Positions 43,246 to 51,111 of a stretch of 51,111 nt of DNA are shown piece after piece. The stretch is from the NCBI GenBank assembly GCA_030530315.1, contig JAUMVG010000019.1, positions 1-51,111 of the forward strand. The letters run 5' to 3'. Within the stretch, counting starts at the first letter, position 1, and every line of letters begins with the position of its first letter. Made by a program: the position numbers and the translations under genes. This stretch comes from Clostridia bacterium. GTDB taxonomy: Bacteria; Bacillota; Clostridia; Christensenellales; Aristaeellaceae. Under the pieces are notes generated by a model. It was not told the DNA's origin. It did no database searches and worked only from the letters and a program-made list of their open reading frames with translations.

Positions 43246-44844
43246 CTATTCCTCTTCGTAGTCGGGAATCCGGCTCTCAAACAGCACCGTATCCCCGTCT
43301 TCGGAGATCTCCTGCAAGACCTCCGAGGCGTCGTCCATGTCGTCGGCCATGTGCAGGTTCGACCGGGAGAACCCGGACTGCACCATGCCGCGCACGATGC
43401 TCCGGGAAAAGCCCCGACGGCCCACCAGGATCACGGCATCCGCACAGTCCGCCATCACCGTACCCAGCGCGTAGTTCACGTCGGCGTCCCGGGAACCCTG
43501 GTCCCGCAGACCCGGCGTCACCACGATGCGCCGCCCCGGCATTTGGCTCAGCACCCGCAGGGCCTCGAAGGCGCTGTCCGAATCCTCGTTCAGCGTGTCG
43601 TCGATCACGTTCAACTCCCCGGGGATCAGCTGCATCCGGTGCTCGATGGGCGACAGCTTCCGCACGCCCTCGGCGATCTCCTCCATCGTCAAGCCCATCT
43701 TGTGGGCCAGCGCCGCCGCCAGCAGTATGTTCTTGATGTTGTAGCTGCCCAGCAGCCGGGTGCGGCAGTGGACGCGCTCACCGTCCGCGCACACCATGGC
43801 AAAGCCGGAGCCCTTTTCGCTGTAGGCGATCTTCTCCGCCCGCATGTAGGCGCCCTCATCGCCATCCAGTCCGATGCGGCACTTGTCGTGCCGGCACATG
43901 GCGTACAGCCGGCTGATGTAGTCGTCCCCGGAGCCAAACACGGCCAGTCCGCTCTTGGGGAGCCCCTGGATCAGCTCAAACTTCGTGCTGGCGATGTTCT
44001 CCAGGGAGCCAAAGGTGTCCATGTGCCGGGGACCGATGCTGGTCAGTATGCCATACTTCGGGTGCACCAGGTCCACCAGCTCCTTGATGTCGCCCACGTG
44101 GGTCGCGCCCATCTCCGCGATGAACACCTGGTGCTCGTCCGTCAGCTGGTCGTTCACCACGCGGGAGATGCCCATGGCGGTGTTGAAGCTGGCCGGCGTG
44201 GCCAGCACCTTGTACTTCATGGACAGCAGGTCCCGCAGTATGAACTTCACGTTCGTCTTGCCATAACTGCCGGTGATGCCGATGGTGACCAGGTCCTTGT
44301 GCTCCCGGATCTTCTTCCGGGCGCTCTTGAAGAAGCTGGCGTTCAGCCGCGTCTCGTAGGGGTCGATGAGCATCGCCGCCGCCTGCACCAGGAAGGGCAT
44401 CGCCGCAAACAGGAAATGGGCCGGGATGTGCAGCAGCTTCAGAAGCGACGCGCTCAGCAGGCACAGCGCAAACAGCACTCCCAACAGCCTGCGGATCCGC
44501 TGCGTCACCACGAAGGGCTTCTTGCTGGGCTTGCTGTAGTCCCGCCAGGCGATCCACGCCATCAATCCGCAGAACAGCAGCAGCACCGTCCAGTTCGCCA
44601 GGGCGTTCCTCGCCGCCTCGCCCGCCATGAACATCGACAGCAGCACCGGCAGGTACAGGCTGGACACCCCGCCCACGAACGCCCACAGGACGTTCTCCTT
44701 AAGGATGCGGTCCCGATTCCGCGACAGCCACAGCCGGTAGGCCGGCAGCTGATAGCGCTCCATCTGCAAAACATGAATGTAGTGCACCGACGCCGCGCAG
44801 CACGCCACCGTCAGCAGCACGACCTCCACAATCGTAAACAACAT
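43246..44844 (-). CDS. Membrane-anchored Mur-ligase family protein (MurF-like)
   Basis: The 532-residue product has four or five hydrophobic segments in its first 170 residues, then a Mur ligase core: P-loop GITGSYGKTN near residues 194-203, FIAEMGATHVGDI near 244-256 and the C-terminal domain with VIDDTLNEDSDS and TPGLRDQGS. The ATP-dependent D-Ala-D-Ala-adding enzyme MurF is the closest known type, but ordinary MurF is soluble. The membrane part suggests a variant acting on lipid-linked or wall precursors. AAGAAGG precedes ATG 44844. It is followed (minus strand) by no further gene of its operon; rimI, tsaB and tsaE precede it by 12 bases or a little more, so they are likely co-transcribed. 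Confidence 0.85.
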   Translation of the reverse strand: MLFTIVEVVLLTVACCAASVHYIHVLQMERYQLPAYRLWLSRNRDRILKENVLWAFVGGVSSLYLPVLLSMFMAGEAARNALANWTVLLLFCGLMAWIAWRDYSKPSKKPFVVTQRIRRLLGVLFALCLLSASLLKLLHIPAHFLFAAMPFLVQAAAMLIDPYETRLNASFFKSARKKIREHKDLVTIGITGSYGKTNVKFILRDLLSMKYKVLATPASFNTAMGISRVVNDQLTDEHQVFIAEMGATHVGDIKELVDLVHPKYGILTSIGPRHMDTFGSLENIASTKFELIQGLPKSGLAVFGSGDDYISRLYAMCRHDKCRIGLDGDEGAYMRAEKIAYSEKGSGFAMVCADGERVHCRTRLLGSYNIKNILLAAALAHKMGLTMEEIAEGVRKLSPIEHRMQLIPGELNVIDDTLNEDSDSAFEALRVLSQMPGRRIVVTPGLRDQGSRDADVNYALGTVMADCADAVILVGRRGFSRSIVRGMVQSGFSRSNLHMADDMDDASEVLQEISEDGDTVLFESRIPDYEEE

Positions 44845-44856
44845 ATCAGACCTTCT

Positions 44857-45345
44857 TTACTCCCGCACAAGCATCGGATCGTTCTCCGGGTTGCCCTCGG
44901 GCAGGTGCTCCAGTGCCATGATCAGCGCGTCCTCGCTGTTTTCATAGTAGCGCTTGCGGTATCCCACGTCGATGAACCCCAACTTGTGATACAGGTTCTG
45001 CGCCGCCACGTTGGAACGCCGCACCTCCAGCGTCATCCAGCTCATGCCGCTGTCCGCGGCCAGCTGGATCATCGCCCGGGTCACCTGCTCGCCGTAGCCC
45101 ATGCCCTGCCGGTCCGGGCGCACGGCGATGTTGGTGATGTGCCCCTCGTCCAGCACGAACCACACCCCGGCATAGGCAATGGCCACGCCGTCCTCCCGCA
45201 CCACCACATACCGGGCGCAGGCGTTGTCCGTCACCTCGCGGTAAAAGGAATCCTTGGACCAGGGCGTCTTGAAGCAGGCCACCTCGATAGCGTGCACCGC
45301 CTCCACGTCCTCCAGCGTCATCAGTCCCAGCGTAATCTCACTCAT
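44857..45345 (-). CDS. rimI: Ribosomal protein S18-alanine N-acetyltransferase
   Basis: The 162-residue GNAT protein has the acetyl-CoA loop VRPDRQGMGYGEQ near residues 76-88 and the C-terminal NLYHKLGFIDVGYRKRYY, typical of RimI. It acetylates a protein N-terminus, classically S18. Its place directly after tsaB and tsaE is the normal arrangement in Gram-positive bacteria and supports the call. Confidence 0.92.
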   Translation of the reverse strand: MSEITLGLMTLEDVEAVHAIEVACFKTPWSKDSFYREVTDNACARYVVVREDGVAIAYAGVWFVLDEGHITNIAVRPDRQGMGYGEQVTRAMIQLAADSGMSWMTLEVRRSNVAAQNLYHKLGFIDVGYRKRYYENSEDALIMALEHLPEGNPENDPMLVRE

Positions 45346-45387
45346 CCGATCGTCCCATTCCGTTCTCGCGAATTCCAGTCCAGCGCG

Positions 45388-46107
45388 TCATTTTTCCGCC
45401 AGCGCGGCCTTTCTCTGCCGTTCCGCCTGAGGCGCACGCAGGTAGATGGGCCTCAGCCGTCCGGCCTCCACCCAGCTCTCCGGCCGTGCCGCGGCCAGCA
45501 AGCAGGCCGCGTCCGCCCGCAGGTCCCGCAGGCTCGGCGGCGCGATCAGCGCCCGGTCTCCCAGCGCCTTTCTCACGGCTTCGCCGTGCACCGGCACGCC
45601 GTCGCCCACGAAGATCAGCCGCCGGTCCTCCGGCAGCCGCGCCAGGAACGCCTCCAGCGGCTGGGCGGCGTCCTCCAGCGCCCGCTCGGGCATGCCTCCG
45701 GACATGTCGAAGGCGGCGCAATACACCTGTCCCCGCCGGGCGTCCAGTATCGGGCAGCACAGCCCGTCAAAGCCGTAGGCGTTCATGGCCAGCGCCTCCA
45801 GGGCGTGCACCGCCGCGCAGGGCTTTCCCGCGCCGTGGGCCAGCCCCTTCGCCGCGCATACGCCGATGCGCACGCCGGTGAAGGACCCCGGGCCCGCCAC
45901 CGCCGCGAACACGTCCACGTCGGCACAGCGCAGGCCGACGGCGCTCAGCGCCTCGTCCACCGCGGGCATGATCGTCTCGGAGTGGGTCAGCCCGTGGTTC
46001 ATCGCCACCAGGTGGACGATCTTCCCCTCCTTCAGCACCGCGCAGCCCGCCACGGGGCCGGAGGTGTCGATGGCCAGCACCGTTGGCCGCATGCTCTCAT
46101 TCGCCAT
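45388..46107 (-). CDS. tsaB: tRNA t6A biosynthesis protein TsaB
   Basis: The 239-residue product has the ASKHA-type start LAIDTSGPVAGCAVL and the conserved GPGSFTGVRIGV near residues 67-78. TsaB forms the complex with TsaD and TsaE that makes N6-threonylcarbamoyladenosine at A37 of tRNAs. ATG 46107 is chosen because GGAGGG sits 7 bases ahead; it overlaps tsaE by 11 bases. The last 20 residues are basic. Confidence 0.94.
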   Translation of the reverse strand: MANESMRPTVLAIDTSGPVAGCAVLKEGKIVHLVAMNHGLTHSETIMPAVDEALSAVGLRCADVDVFAAVAGPGSFTGVRIGVCAAKGLAHGAGKPCAAVHALEALAMNAYGFDGLCCPILDARRGQVYCAAFDMSGGMPERALEDAAQPLEAFLARLPEDRRLIFVGDGVPVHGEAVRKALGDRALIAPPSLRDLRADAACLLAAARPESWVEAGRLRPIYLRAPQAERQRKAALAEK

Positions 46108-46570
46108 CGTCAACCCTCCACTCCGCCAGCGCGGCGGGATCAAATCCCGCGATGCCATCGTTTTCAAGCTCAATGCGCCGGTCTTCCTCCCCGGTGCCCC
46201 GGCTCAACCGGGCATACAGCGCCGGATGGGGAGACAAGTCCGCCATCTGCGGCCACTCCACCACCGCCACGCCGTCGCCGCCCACGAACTCGTCCAGTCC
46301 GGCGGCATAGTATTCATCCTCATCCGACAGCCGGTACAGGTCGAAGTGATAGAGCTTGTGCCCCTTCGCCTCATAGGGCACCATCAGCGTGAAGGTCGGG
46401 CTGGGCATCGGACCCGCTATGCCCATGCCCCGGGCGATTCCCCGGGCCAGCACAGACTTGCCCGCGCCCAAATCGCCCTCCAGCAGCACCGTGTCTCCGG
46501 CCGCCAGCATCGGCGCCAGCCGCGCGGCGAACCTCATCGTCTCCGCTTCCGAGCGGGTTTCATACGTCAT
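46097..46570 (-). CDS. tsaE: tRNA t6A biosynthesis ATPase TsaE
   Basis: The 157-residue P-loop protein has Walker A GDLGAGKS near residues 32-39, SPTFTLM near 57-63 and YHFDLYRL near 74-81, followed by the VVEWPQ strand, all family signatures. It drives the TsaB-TsaD cycle. The C-terminus overlaps tsaB. The 103 bases before it contain TAAAAT as a possible -10 but no convincing -35. Confidence 0.95.
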   Translation of the reverse strand: MTYETRSEAETMRFAARLAPMLAAGDTVLLEGDLGAGKSVLARGIARGMGIAGPMPSPTFTLMVPYEAKGHKLYHFDLYRLSDEDEYYAAGLDEFVGGDGVAVVEWPQMADLSPHPALYARLSRGTGEEDRRIELENDGIAGFDPAALAEWRVDDGE

Positions 46571-46673
46571 CTTCTTGCCTCGTCACATCGTATTTCAGCG
46601 GCAGGAACCTGGGAAACCGTTCGTGCTTACCACATTCTCGATTTTAGCATCCCATGTTCCGCTGTTTTTCACT

Positions 46674-47921
46674 TTACCGGATGCACACCACGCCCTCGGG
46701 CCGGATCGCCAGCACGGTGGTGGCCTTCTCGCCGAACACGCCGTCCATGGCCTTGCGATAGGTCTCCAGCATGTCAAAGGGCACGAACGCCAGGATCGTC
46801 CCCGCGAATCCGCCGCCATGGATGCGCCACGCGCCCCTGCCCTCCAGCAGCCTGCGGCTCATCTCCAGCGCCAGGGGCATCTCCTGGTTGTCGCTGGTGG
46901 CCACGTGCAGGTTCTGCAGCAGCTTCCAGCTGCTCTCGCCGGAGGCGATCACGACCTTGAAGAAGCCCTCCAGATCGTCCCTGCGCAGGGCGTCCACCGC
47001 CTGCTCCACCCGGCGGGTCTCGTCCACATAATGGAAGGCCCGCAGAATCGCCCGGTCGCTGACCCTGTTCTTCAGCGCCGGCAGCGCCTCAAACAGCCGC
47101 TCAGGCGTCACGTTCTGCAGCAGCTCCTCGCCCAGCGCCGCCGCCACCTGCTTCATCTCTGCGGGGATGGCCGCGTAGTCCGCCGTCAGGTTGCCGTGCT
47201 CGCCGCCCGCGCTCACCACGCACAGGGCATAGCCCTTCGCGCCGAAGTCATAGCGCAGCGCCTCCACGGAGGCCGGGCTCACGGCGAAGTCCATCGTCAC
47301 CAAGCCGCCCACGGCGCTGGCGGACTGATCCAGCAGGCCGCTGGGCTTGCCGAAGTACACGTTTTCCGCGTACTGGGAGATCCGCGCGTTCTCCTTGGCG
47401 TCCACGGTCCAGCCGTTGTACAGCGCATCCAGCGCCGCCACCAGCATCACCTCGAAGGCCGCCGAGGAGGACAGTCCGCTGCCCTTGAACACGGTGCTGG
47501 TCACGCTGGCGTCAAAGCCGCCCACCCTGTAGCCCAGCTGCGCGAGCCGCGCGCCCACGCCTCGGATCAGCGCGAAGGTGGTCTCCTTCTCGTCCTCATG
47601 CACGCCGTCGTCGGCCAGGTCCACCTCGAAGGGCACGTCGTAGCCCTCGGAGTACAGCACCACCTTGCCGTCGTCCCTGGGGGCGATGGCGGCCACGGTG
47701 TCCAGGTTCACAGACGCCGCCAGCACCTTGCCGTTCTGGTGGTCGGTGTGGTTGCCCACCACCTCGGTACGCCCCGGCGCGGAGACAAAGGCCACCGGCT
47801 CCCGGCCAAACTGAGCCCGGAAGCTGTTCGCCAGCTTTTCATAGCGCTCAAGCTGGTCCTGGCCCGCGTACAGCGCGTCCATGCGCGCCTTGTTTGCATT
47901 CAGCAGCGTCCTGACATCCAT
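46674..47921 (-). CDS. galK: GHMP kinase, probable galactokinase
   Basis: The 415-residue product has the galactokinase-type signature PGRTEVVGNHTDHQNGKVL near residues 49-67, where E. coli-type enzymes have GRVNLIGEHTDY, and the ATP loop GSGLSSSAAFE near 147-157, followed by a third GHMP motif, GGGFAGTILAF, near the C-terminus. It phosphorylates galactose at C1 for the Leloir pathway, though a related sugar cannot be excluded because the first motif differs at several places. Single-gene unit with its own promoter; GGGGGTAAGGTT precedes ATG 47921. Confidence 0.85.
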   Translation of the reverse strand: MDVRTLLNANKARMDALYAGQDQLERYEKLANSFRAQFGREPVAFVSAPGRTEVVGNHTDHQNGKVLAASVNLDTVAAIAPRDDGKVVLYSEGYDVPFEVDLADDGVHEDEKETTFALIRGVGARLAQLGYRVGGFDASVTSTVFKGSGLSSSAAFEVMLVAALDALYNGWTVDAKENARISQYAENVYFGKPSGLLDQSASAVGGLVTMDFAVSPASVEALRYDFGAKGYALCVVSAGGEHGNLTADYAAIPAEMKQVAAALGEELLQNVTPERLFEALPALKNRVSDRAILRAFHYVDETRRVEQAVDALRRDDLEGFFKVVIASGESSWKLLQNLHVATSDNQEMPLALEMSRRLLEGRGAWRIHGGGFAGTILAFVPFDMLETYRKAMDGVFGEKATTVLAIRPEGVVCIR

Positions 47922-47993
47922 AACCTTACCCCCTGTATAATCTGCTCGAGCTCGCGGCGCGCCTTCGCGCCACTGCCTATTTTCCTATTATCT

Positions 47994-48022
47994 ATTGTAA
48001 CCCATCCCCCTGCATTCTGCAA
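47994..48022 (-). promoter_or_regulatory. Promoter of the galactokinase-type gene
   Basis: TTGCAG (48022-48017) and TACAAT (47999-47994) on the minus strand are 17 bases apart, directly after the terminator of the gene upstream. The leader is about 65 bases. Confidence 0.72.
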
Positions 48023-48024
48023 GT

Positions 48025-48072
48025 AAAAAATCGGCCCCGTCGCGGGATAGCATCCCGCTTCGGAGCCGATTC
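48025..48072 (-). terminator. Intrinsic terminator of the large repeat protein gene
   Basis: A long, nearly perfect stem (about 48031-48048 with 48052-48070, one bulge or mismatch) is followed on the minus strand by six T residues, 16 bases beyond the stop codon. Confidence 0.9.
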
Positions 48073-48087
48073 CCCCATTCCGCGCCG

Positions 48088-51000
48088 TCAGGCCTCGGTG
48101 GAATCCACTATCGCGTACGTCGGCGGCTTGCAGTAGGGGCAAGCCTTGTAATCCCAATCCAACGCGTACTGCAGCGTCACCTTGGTACCGGCGGAGAATC
48201 CGGCATCCTTGCACTTGGCGGACTTGTGATAGTAGTTGTTGGCGCTGCCGATGTCGATGTACACATTGCTGTCGCTGGCCGCCCCGTACTCCTCCTGGGA
48301 GACCGGCGCGTCCTCGGCGCCGCCGTTGTCGTATTCATTGCTGCCCGGCGAGAGCACCGTGCACAGCGGGCAGGCCTTCATGCCGTAGGCTCTGGCCTCG
48401 GCCAGCGTGCCGGCGGTGGCGCCGGAGCCCGCGTGGGCCTTGCTGTAGTGGTAGTACTTGCCGCCCGGCGTCGCGTACACCTTCCGGCTGGCGGAGCTCA
48501 GGCAGACCGGGCAGGCCTTCTTGCCGTAGTTCAGCGCCGTCTCCAGAGCGATCTTGCTCGCGCCGGTCAAGCCGGAGCAATTCTTCTGGGAGTGGTAGTA
48601 CTTGCTTCCCAGCGTGGCGTACACCTTGATGCCGGAGGTGCCCACGGTGTAGATGTCCTCGGCGTTCTGCGCCGCCTCCCGTGCCTGCTCCAGCTTGCGC
48701 ACGCAGTTCGGGCACGGGTCAAGCCCGTAGGCCAGCGCCGAGGCCAGCGTGCCCTGCTTCGCGCCGGAGCCCGCGTCGCTCTTGCTGTAGTGGTAGTATT
48801 TGCCGCCCTTGGTGGCGTACACCTTGCGGCTGGCCGCGCCGGCGCAGTCCGGGCAGGCCTTCTTGCCGTAGTTCAGCGCCGTCTCCAGCGTCACGCGGGA
48901 GGGGCTGCCGGTCATGTTGGGGCAGTTGCTCTTGGTGTGATAGTACTTGCCCGTCACCGAGGCGTACACCCGGATGCCGGACTTGCCGGACCGATAGGTG
49001 GTGCTGCCCTGCTGGGCCACCGCGCCCGCGGCCTGCACCGCCGCCTGATACTGCGCCGCGGCGGCCTGGGCCGCCTCCGCCCGGGCCTTGCTGCTCAGGC
49101 AGTGGGGGCAGGCGGTCTGGTTCAGCATCAGCGCCTCCGCCAGGGTACGCTTCGTGCCGTTCTTCATGCCCGAGGGCGCGCACACGCTGGCCACGTGGTA
49201 GTGTTCGCCGTTCTTGGTGGAATACACCGTGCGCTTCGCCGCGCTAGCGCAGGTCGGGCAGGGTTTCTTGCCGGCGTTGATGGCCGTCTTCAGCGTGACC
49301 CGGCTGGCGTCGGTCATGCCGCTGCAAGAGCTCTTCAGGTGATAGTAGGCGCCGCTGCGGGTCGCGTACACATAGGTGTTGCTCGCCGTCGCCCTGGAGG
49401 CCGCGGTACTTTGGCGGGTGTTCGTCGTGGTCGTCCCGTTCCCGCCGTTCTGCTGCGCCTGGGCCGCCTGCTGCTGCTGTTGTTGCTGCTGCTGGGCGGA
49501 GGCGGTCTGCGCGGCGTTGTTGCCCCAGCACTTCGGGCAGCGCCTGTAGCCCGCCGCCAGCGCGTCCGCCAGGGTGCCGCTCGCCGCGCCGGTCATGCCG
49601 GAGCAGGTGGCGTAGGAGTGGTAGTACTTGCCGCCCTTGGTCGCGTACACCGTGGTGTTCGCCGCGGAGGCGCAGGTCGGGCAGGCCTTCTTGCCCGCCA
49701 GGATCATGGACTTCAGGGAATACAGCTGGGCGTCCTTCATGCCGCTGCAATTGCTGCGCGTGTGGTAGTAGGTGCCGTTCTTCGTGGCGTACACCTTCAC
49801 GTCGCCAGACGCGGTGGTCAGCGACACAGTGTTGCCGTCGCCGTCACCGGTGCCGCCTGCGTTGGCGGCATCGCCGCCGCCGGTGCCCTTCATGCACACG
49901 TCGCACTTTGTCTTGCCCATGACCATGGCCTCGGCCCGCGTGATCTGCTTTGCCTTGGTCATGCCCTGGCAGGTCTTGTCCGTGTGGTAGGACTTGCCGC
50001 CGCTGGTGCAATACACCAGCTCGCCCGCCGCCGCGCAGCAGGTCGGGCAGGCCTTCTTGCCCGCCAGCAGGGCGTCCCTCAACGCGCCCTTCGTGGCGTT
50101 CTTCATGCCGCTGCAATTGCTCTTGACGTGGAAATAGGTGCCATCCTTCGTGGCGTACACCTCCACGCCGCTCTGGTCGCGGGTGTTGGAGTCGATGAAT
50201 ACCGTGCCCACGTCGTCGGTCTCATCCAGGCTCTCCTGGGTCTTCAGGATGCACACCGGGCAGGGCGCCTTGCCCTGGCTCTCGGCGGCCTCCTTGGTGT
50301 AGACCAGCGGGTTGCGCATGTTGCTGCACCTGGAATCCAGGTGGTAGTATTTGCCGCCCACCGTGGCGTAGTAGGTCGTCGTCGTGCCGCCGCCGATGCA
50401 GTCCGGGCAGGGACTCTGGTGACGGCTGTTTTCCGCGATCTCCCGGGTCACCCGGGTGGTGGTGACGCCCTCCCCGATGCTGGGGCAGGTGTCCGTAGCG
50501 TGGTAGTACAGGCCGGTAGCCGGGCTGTAGACGAACACCGCGGTCTCGGTGCCCGTGCCGCTGCCAGAGCTGTTCAGGGGCGTCGGGGAGGGCTGAACCT
50601 CCGTGCCGGCATCCGCCGCGGCGCCATCGCCGCTGTCAACGCCCACATCCGTGCCGGCATCCGCGCCTTCGTCAGCGCCGCTGTCTTCGGGCGCGACCGT
50701 GGCAGTGCCGCCGCCGAGGTCGATGCTCGTCACCTCTTCGGGGGCCTGGGTCGCCTCCGCCGTCACCGGCGGGATGGTGATGTTGGGCTGGGCCTGGGTG
50801 TCGCCGGTGCCGCCGAACAGGCCGCGCAGCAGCAGGATCAGCGCCACGATGAACCAGATCGCCGAGGCCGCGGTCACGGCCCAGCGGATGGGCTTCTCGA
50901 ACCGGTTCCTCCGCCACAGCAGGTAGATGCCCAGCGGCGGCAGCAGGAACAGCAGCAGATAGGTCACCCAGTCGTTCTCCTCCACATAGCGCATCAGGCT

Positions 51001-51111
51001 GCTCTGCTCGGATTCATACTCGCCGTAGTCCCCGGCATCCTGGTCGGAATAGCGGTCGTTGTAATCGCCGTCGTCGCCATAGCCGTCGCTGCCGTAGTCG
51101 TCGTCGGCATA
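48088..51111 (-). CDS. Large membrane protein with 13 Ada-like Cys/His metal-binding repeats (5' end cut)
   Basis: The frame has no stop before the window edge at 51111, so the N-terminus is missing; 1007 residues are visible. The first 39 residues are extremely rich in Asp, Tyr and Gly. Two membrane segments follow (about residues 47-67 and 76-99), then an acidic, Thr/Ala-rich linker, and from about residue 185 to the end thirteen repeats of 40-65 residues. Each repeat has the pattern VYAT(x)4-YYH(x)4-C(S)GM ... GKKxCPxC: one His and three Cys, the arrangement of the Ada-type zinc site also found at the C-terminus of some secreted nucleases. Repeats 10 and 12 lack the first Cys. A run of nine Gln lies in the linker near the middle. 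The domain is known to bind zinc in relatives; the role of such a long array is not known to me. Confidence 0.88.
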   Translation of the reverse strand, partial: YADDDYGSDGYGDDGDYNDRYSDQDAGDYGEYESEQSSLMRYVEENDWVTYLLLFLLPPLGIYLLWRRNRFEKPIRWAVTAASAIWFIVALILLLRGLFGGTGDTQAQPNITIPPVTAEATQAPEEVTSIDLGGGTATVAPEDSGADEGADAGTDVGVDSGDGAAADAGTEVQPSPTPLNSSGSGTGTETAVFVYSPATGLYYHATDTCPSIGEGVTTTRVTREIAENSRHQSPCPDCIGGGTTTTYYATVGGKYYHLDSRCSNMRNPLVYTKEAAESQGKAPCPVCILKTQESLDETDDVGTVFIDSNTRDQSGVEVYATKDGTYFHVKSNCSGMKNATKGALRDALLAGKKACPTCCAAAGELVYCTSGGKSYHTDKTCQGMTKAKQITRAEAMVMGKTKCDVCMKGTGGGDAANAGGTGDGDGNTVSLTTASGDVKVYATKNGTYYHTRSNCSGMKDAQLYSLKSMILAGKKACPTCASAANTTVYATKGGKYYHSYATCSGMTGAASGTLADALAAGYRRCPKCWGNNAAQTASAQQQQQQQQQAAQAQQNGGNGTTTTNTRQSTAASRATASNTYVYATRSGAYYHLKSSCSGMTDASRVTLKTAINAGKKPCPTCASAAKRTVYSTKNGEHYHVASVCAPSGMKNGTKRTLAEALMLNQTACPHCLSSKARAEAAQAAAAQYQAAVQAAGAVAQQGSTTYRSGKSGIRVYASVTGKYYHTKSNCPNMTGSPSRVTLETALNYGKKACPDCAGAASRKVYATKGGKYYHYSKSDAGSGAKQGTLASALAYGLDPCPNCVRKLEQAREAAQNAEDIYTVGTSGIKVYATLGSKYYHSQKNCSGLTGASKIALETALNYGKKACPVCLSSASRKVYATPGGKYYHYSKAHAGSGATAGTLAEARAYGMKACPLCTVLSPGSNEYDNGGAEDAPVSQEEYGAASDSNVYIDIGSANNYYHKSAKCKDAGFSAGTKVTLQYALDWDYKACPYCKPPTYAIVDSTEA

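Noticed and set aside
43351-46392. Plus-strand open frame of about 1000 codons
   Set aside because: It is antisense to the Mur-ligase-like, rimI, tsaB and tsaE genes, all of which have clear motifs, and the product has only low-complexity composition.

Overview
The window is high-GC, densely coded DNA that reads as a chromosomal fragment of a Gram-positive anaerobe of class Clostridia (Bacillota). The taxonomic call is inference. It rests on a leucine T-box leader in front of leuS, AGGAGG-type ribosome binding sites, sigma-A-type promoters, a Clostridia-style siphophage module and the tsaE-tsaB-rimI gene order. No rRNA, tRNA or CRISPR array was seen.

Layout. Positions 1-5.1 kb: the acidic tail of an upstream gene, a secreted protein with Ig-like repeats, then leuS under a T-box, followed by a 249-bp element with terminal inverted repeats. 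Positions 5.1-15.5 kb: a small membrane protein and an AraC-family regulator (minus strand), divergent from a carbohydrate locus made of a zinc dehydrogenase, an aldo/keto reductase, a sedoheptulokinase-like FGGY kinase and a four-gene RbsABC-type ABC importer with two different permeases. The binding-protein gene has its own promoter. Positions 15.5-22.5 kb: two small proteins, a trmB reading frame that runs without a stop codon into a class II aldolase gene, an NlpC/P60 hydrolase, and a tightly overlapped cobalamin nucleotide-loop assembly operon (cobT, cobU, cobS, a short CobU-like protein, a CobC-like phosphatase), then a small membrane protein.

Positions 22.6-43.1 kb: a compact tailed-phage element of about 20 kb. 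A LexA-like S24 repressor (plus strand) is divergent from a minus-strand run encoding a sigma-region-4-like regulator, small and large terminase, portal, scaffold, capsid, connectors, tail tube, two chaperones, tape measure, tail tip and fibre proteins, endolysin and holin. No integrase, excisionase or replication gene is visible and no att repeat was found. This gene content resembles PBSX-like or gene-transfer-agent-like domesticated particles more than a complete temperate phage. Four copies of a TGTGGA-type operator overlap two convincing divergent promoters.

Positions 43.2-51.1 kb (minus strand): a membrane-anchored Mur-ligase-like protein, rimI, tsaB and tsaE (tRNA t6A modification and ribosomal protein acetylation), a galactokinase-type GHMP kinase, and a very large membrane protein, cut by the window end, that carries 13 Ada-like Cys/His zinc-binding repeats.

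The observations I rate highest are the integrase-less phage element with its operator array, the 13-repeat metal-binding membrane protein, and the in-frame trmB/aldolase fusion.
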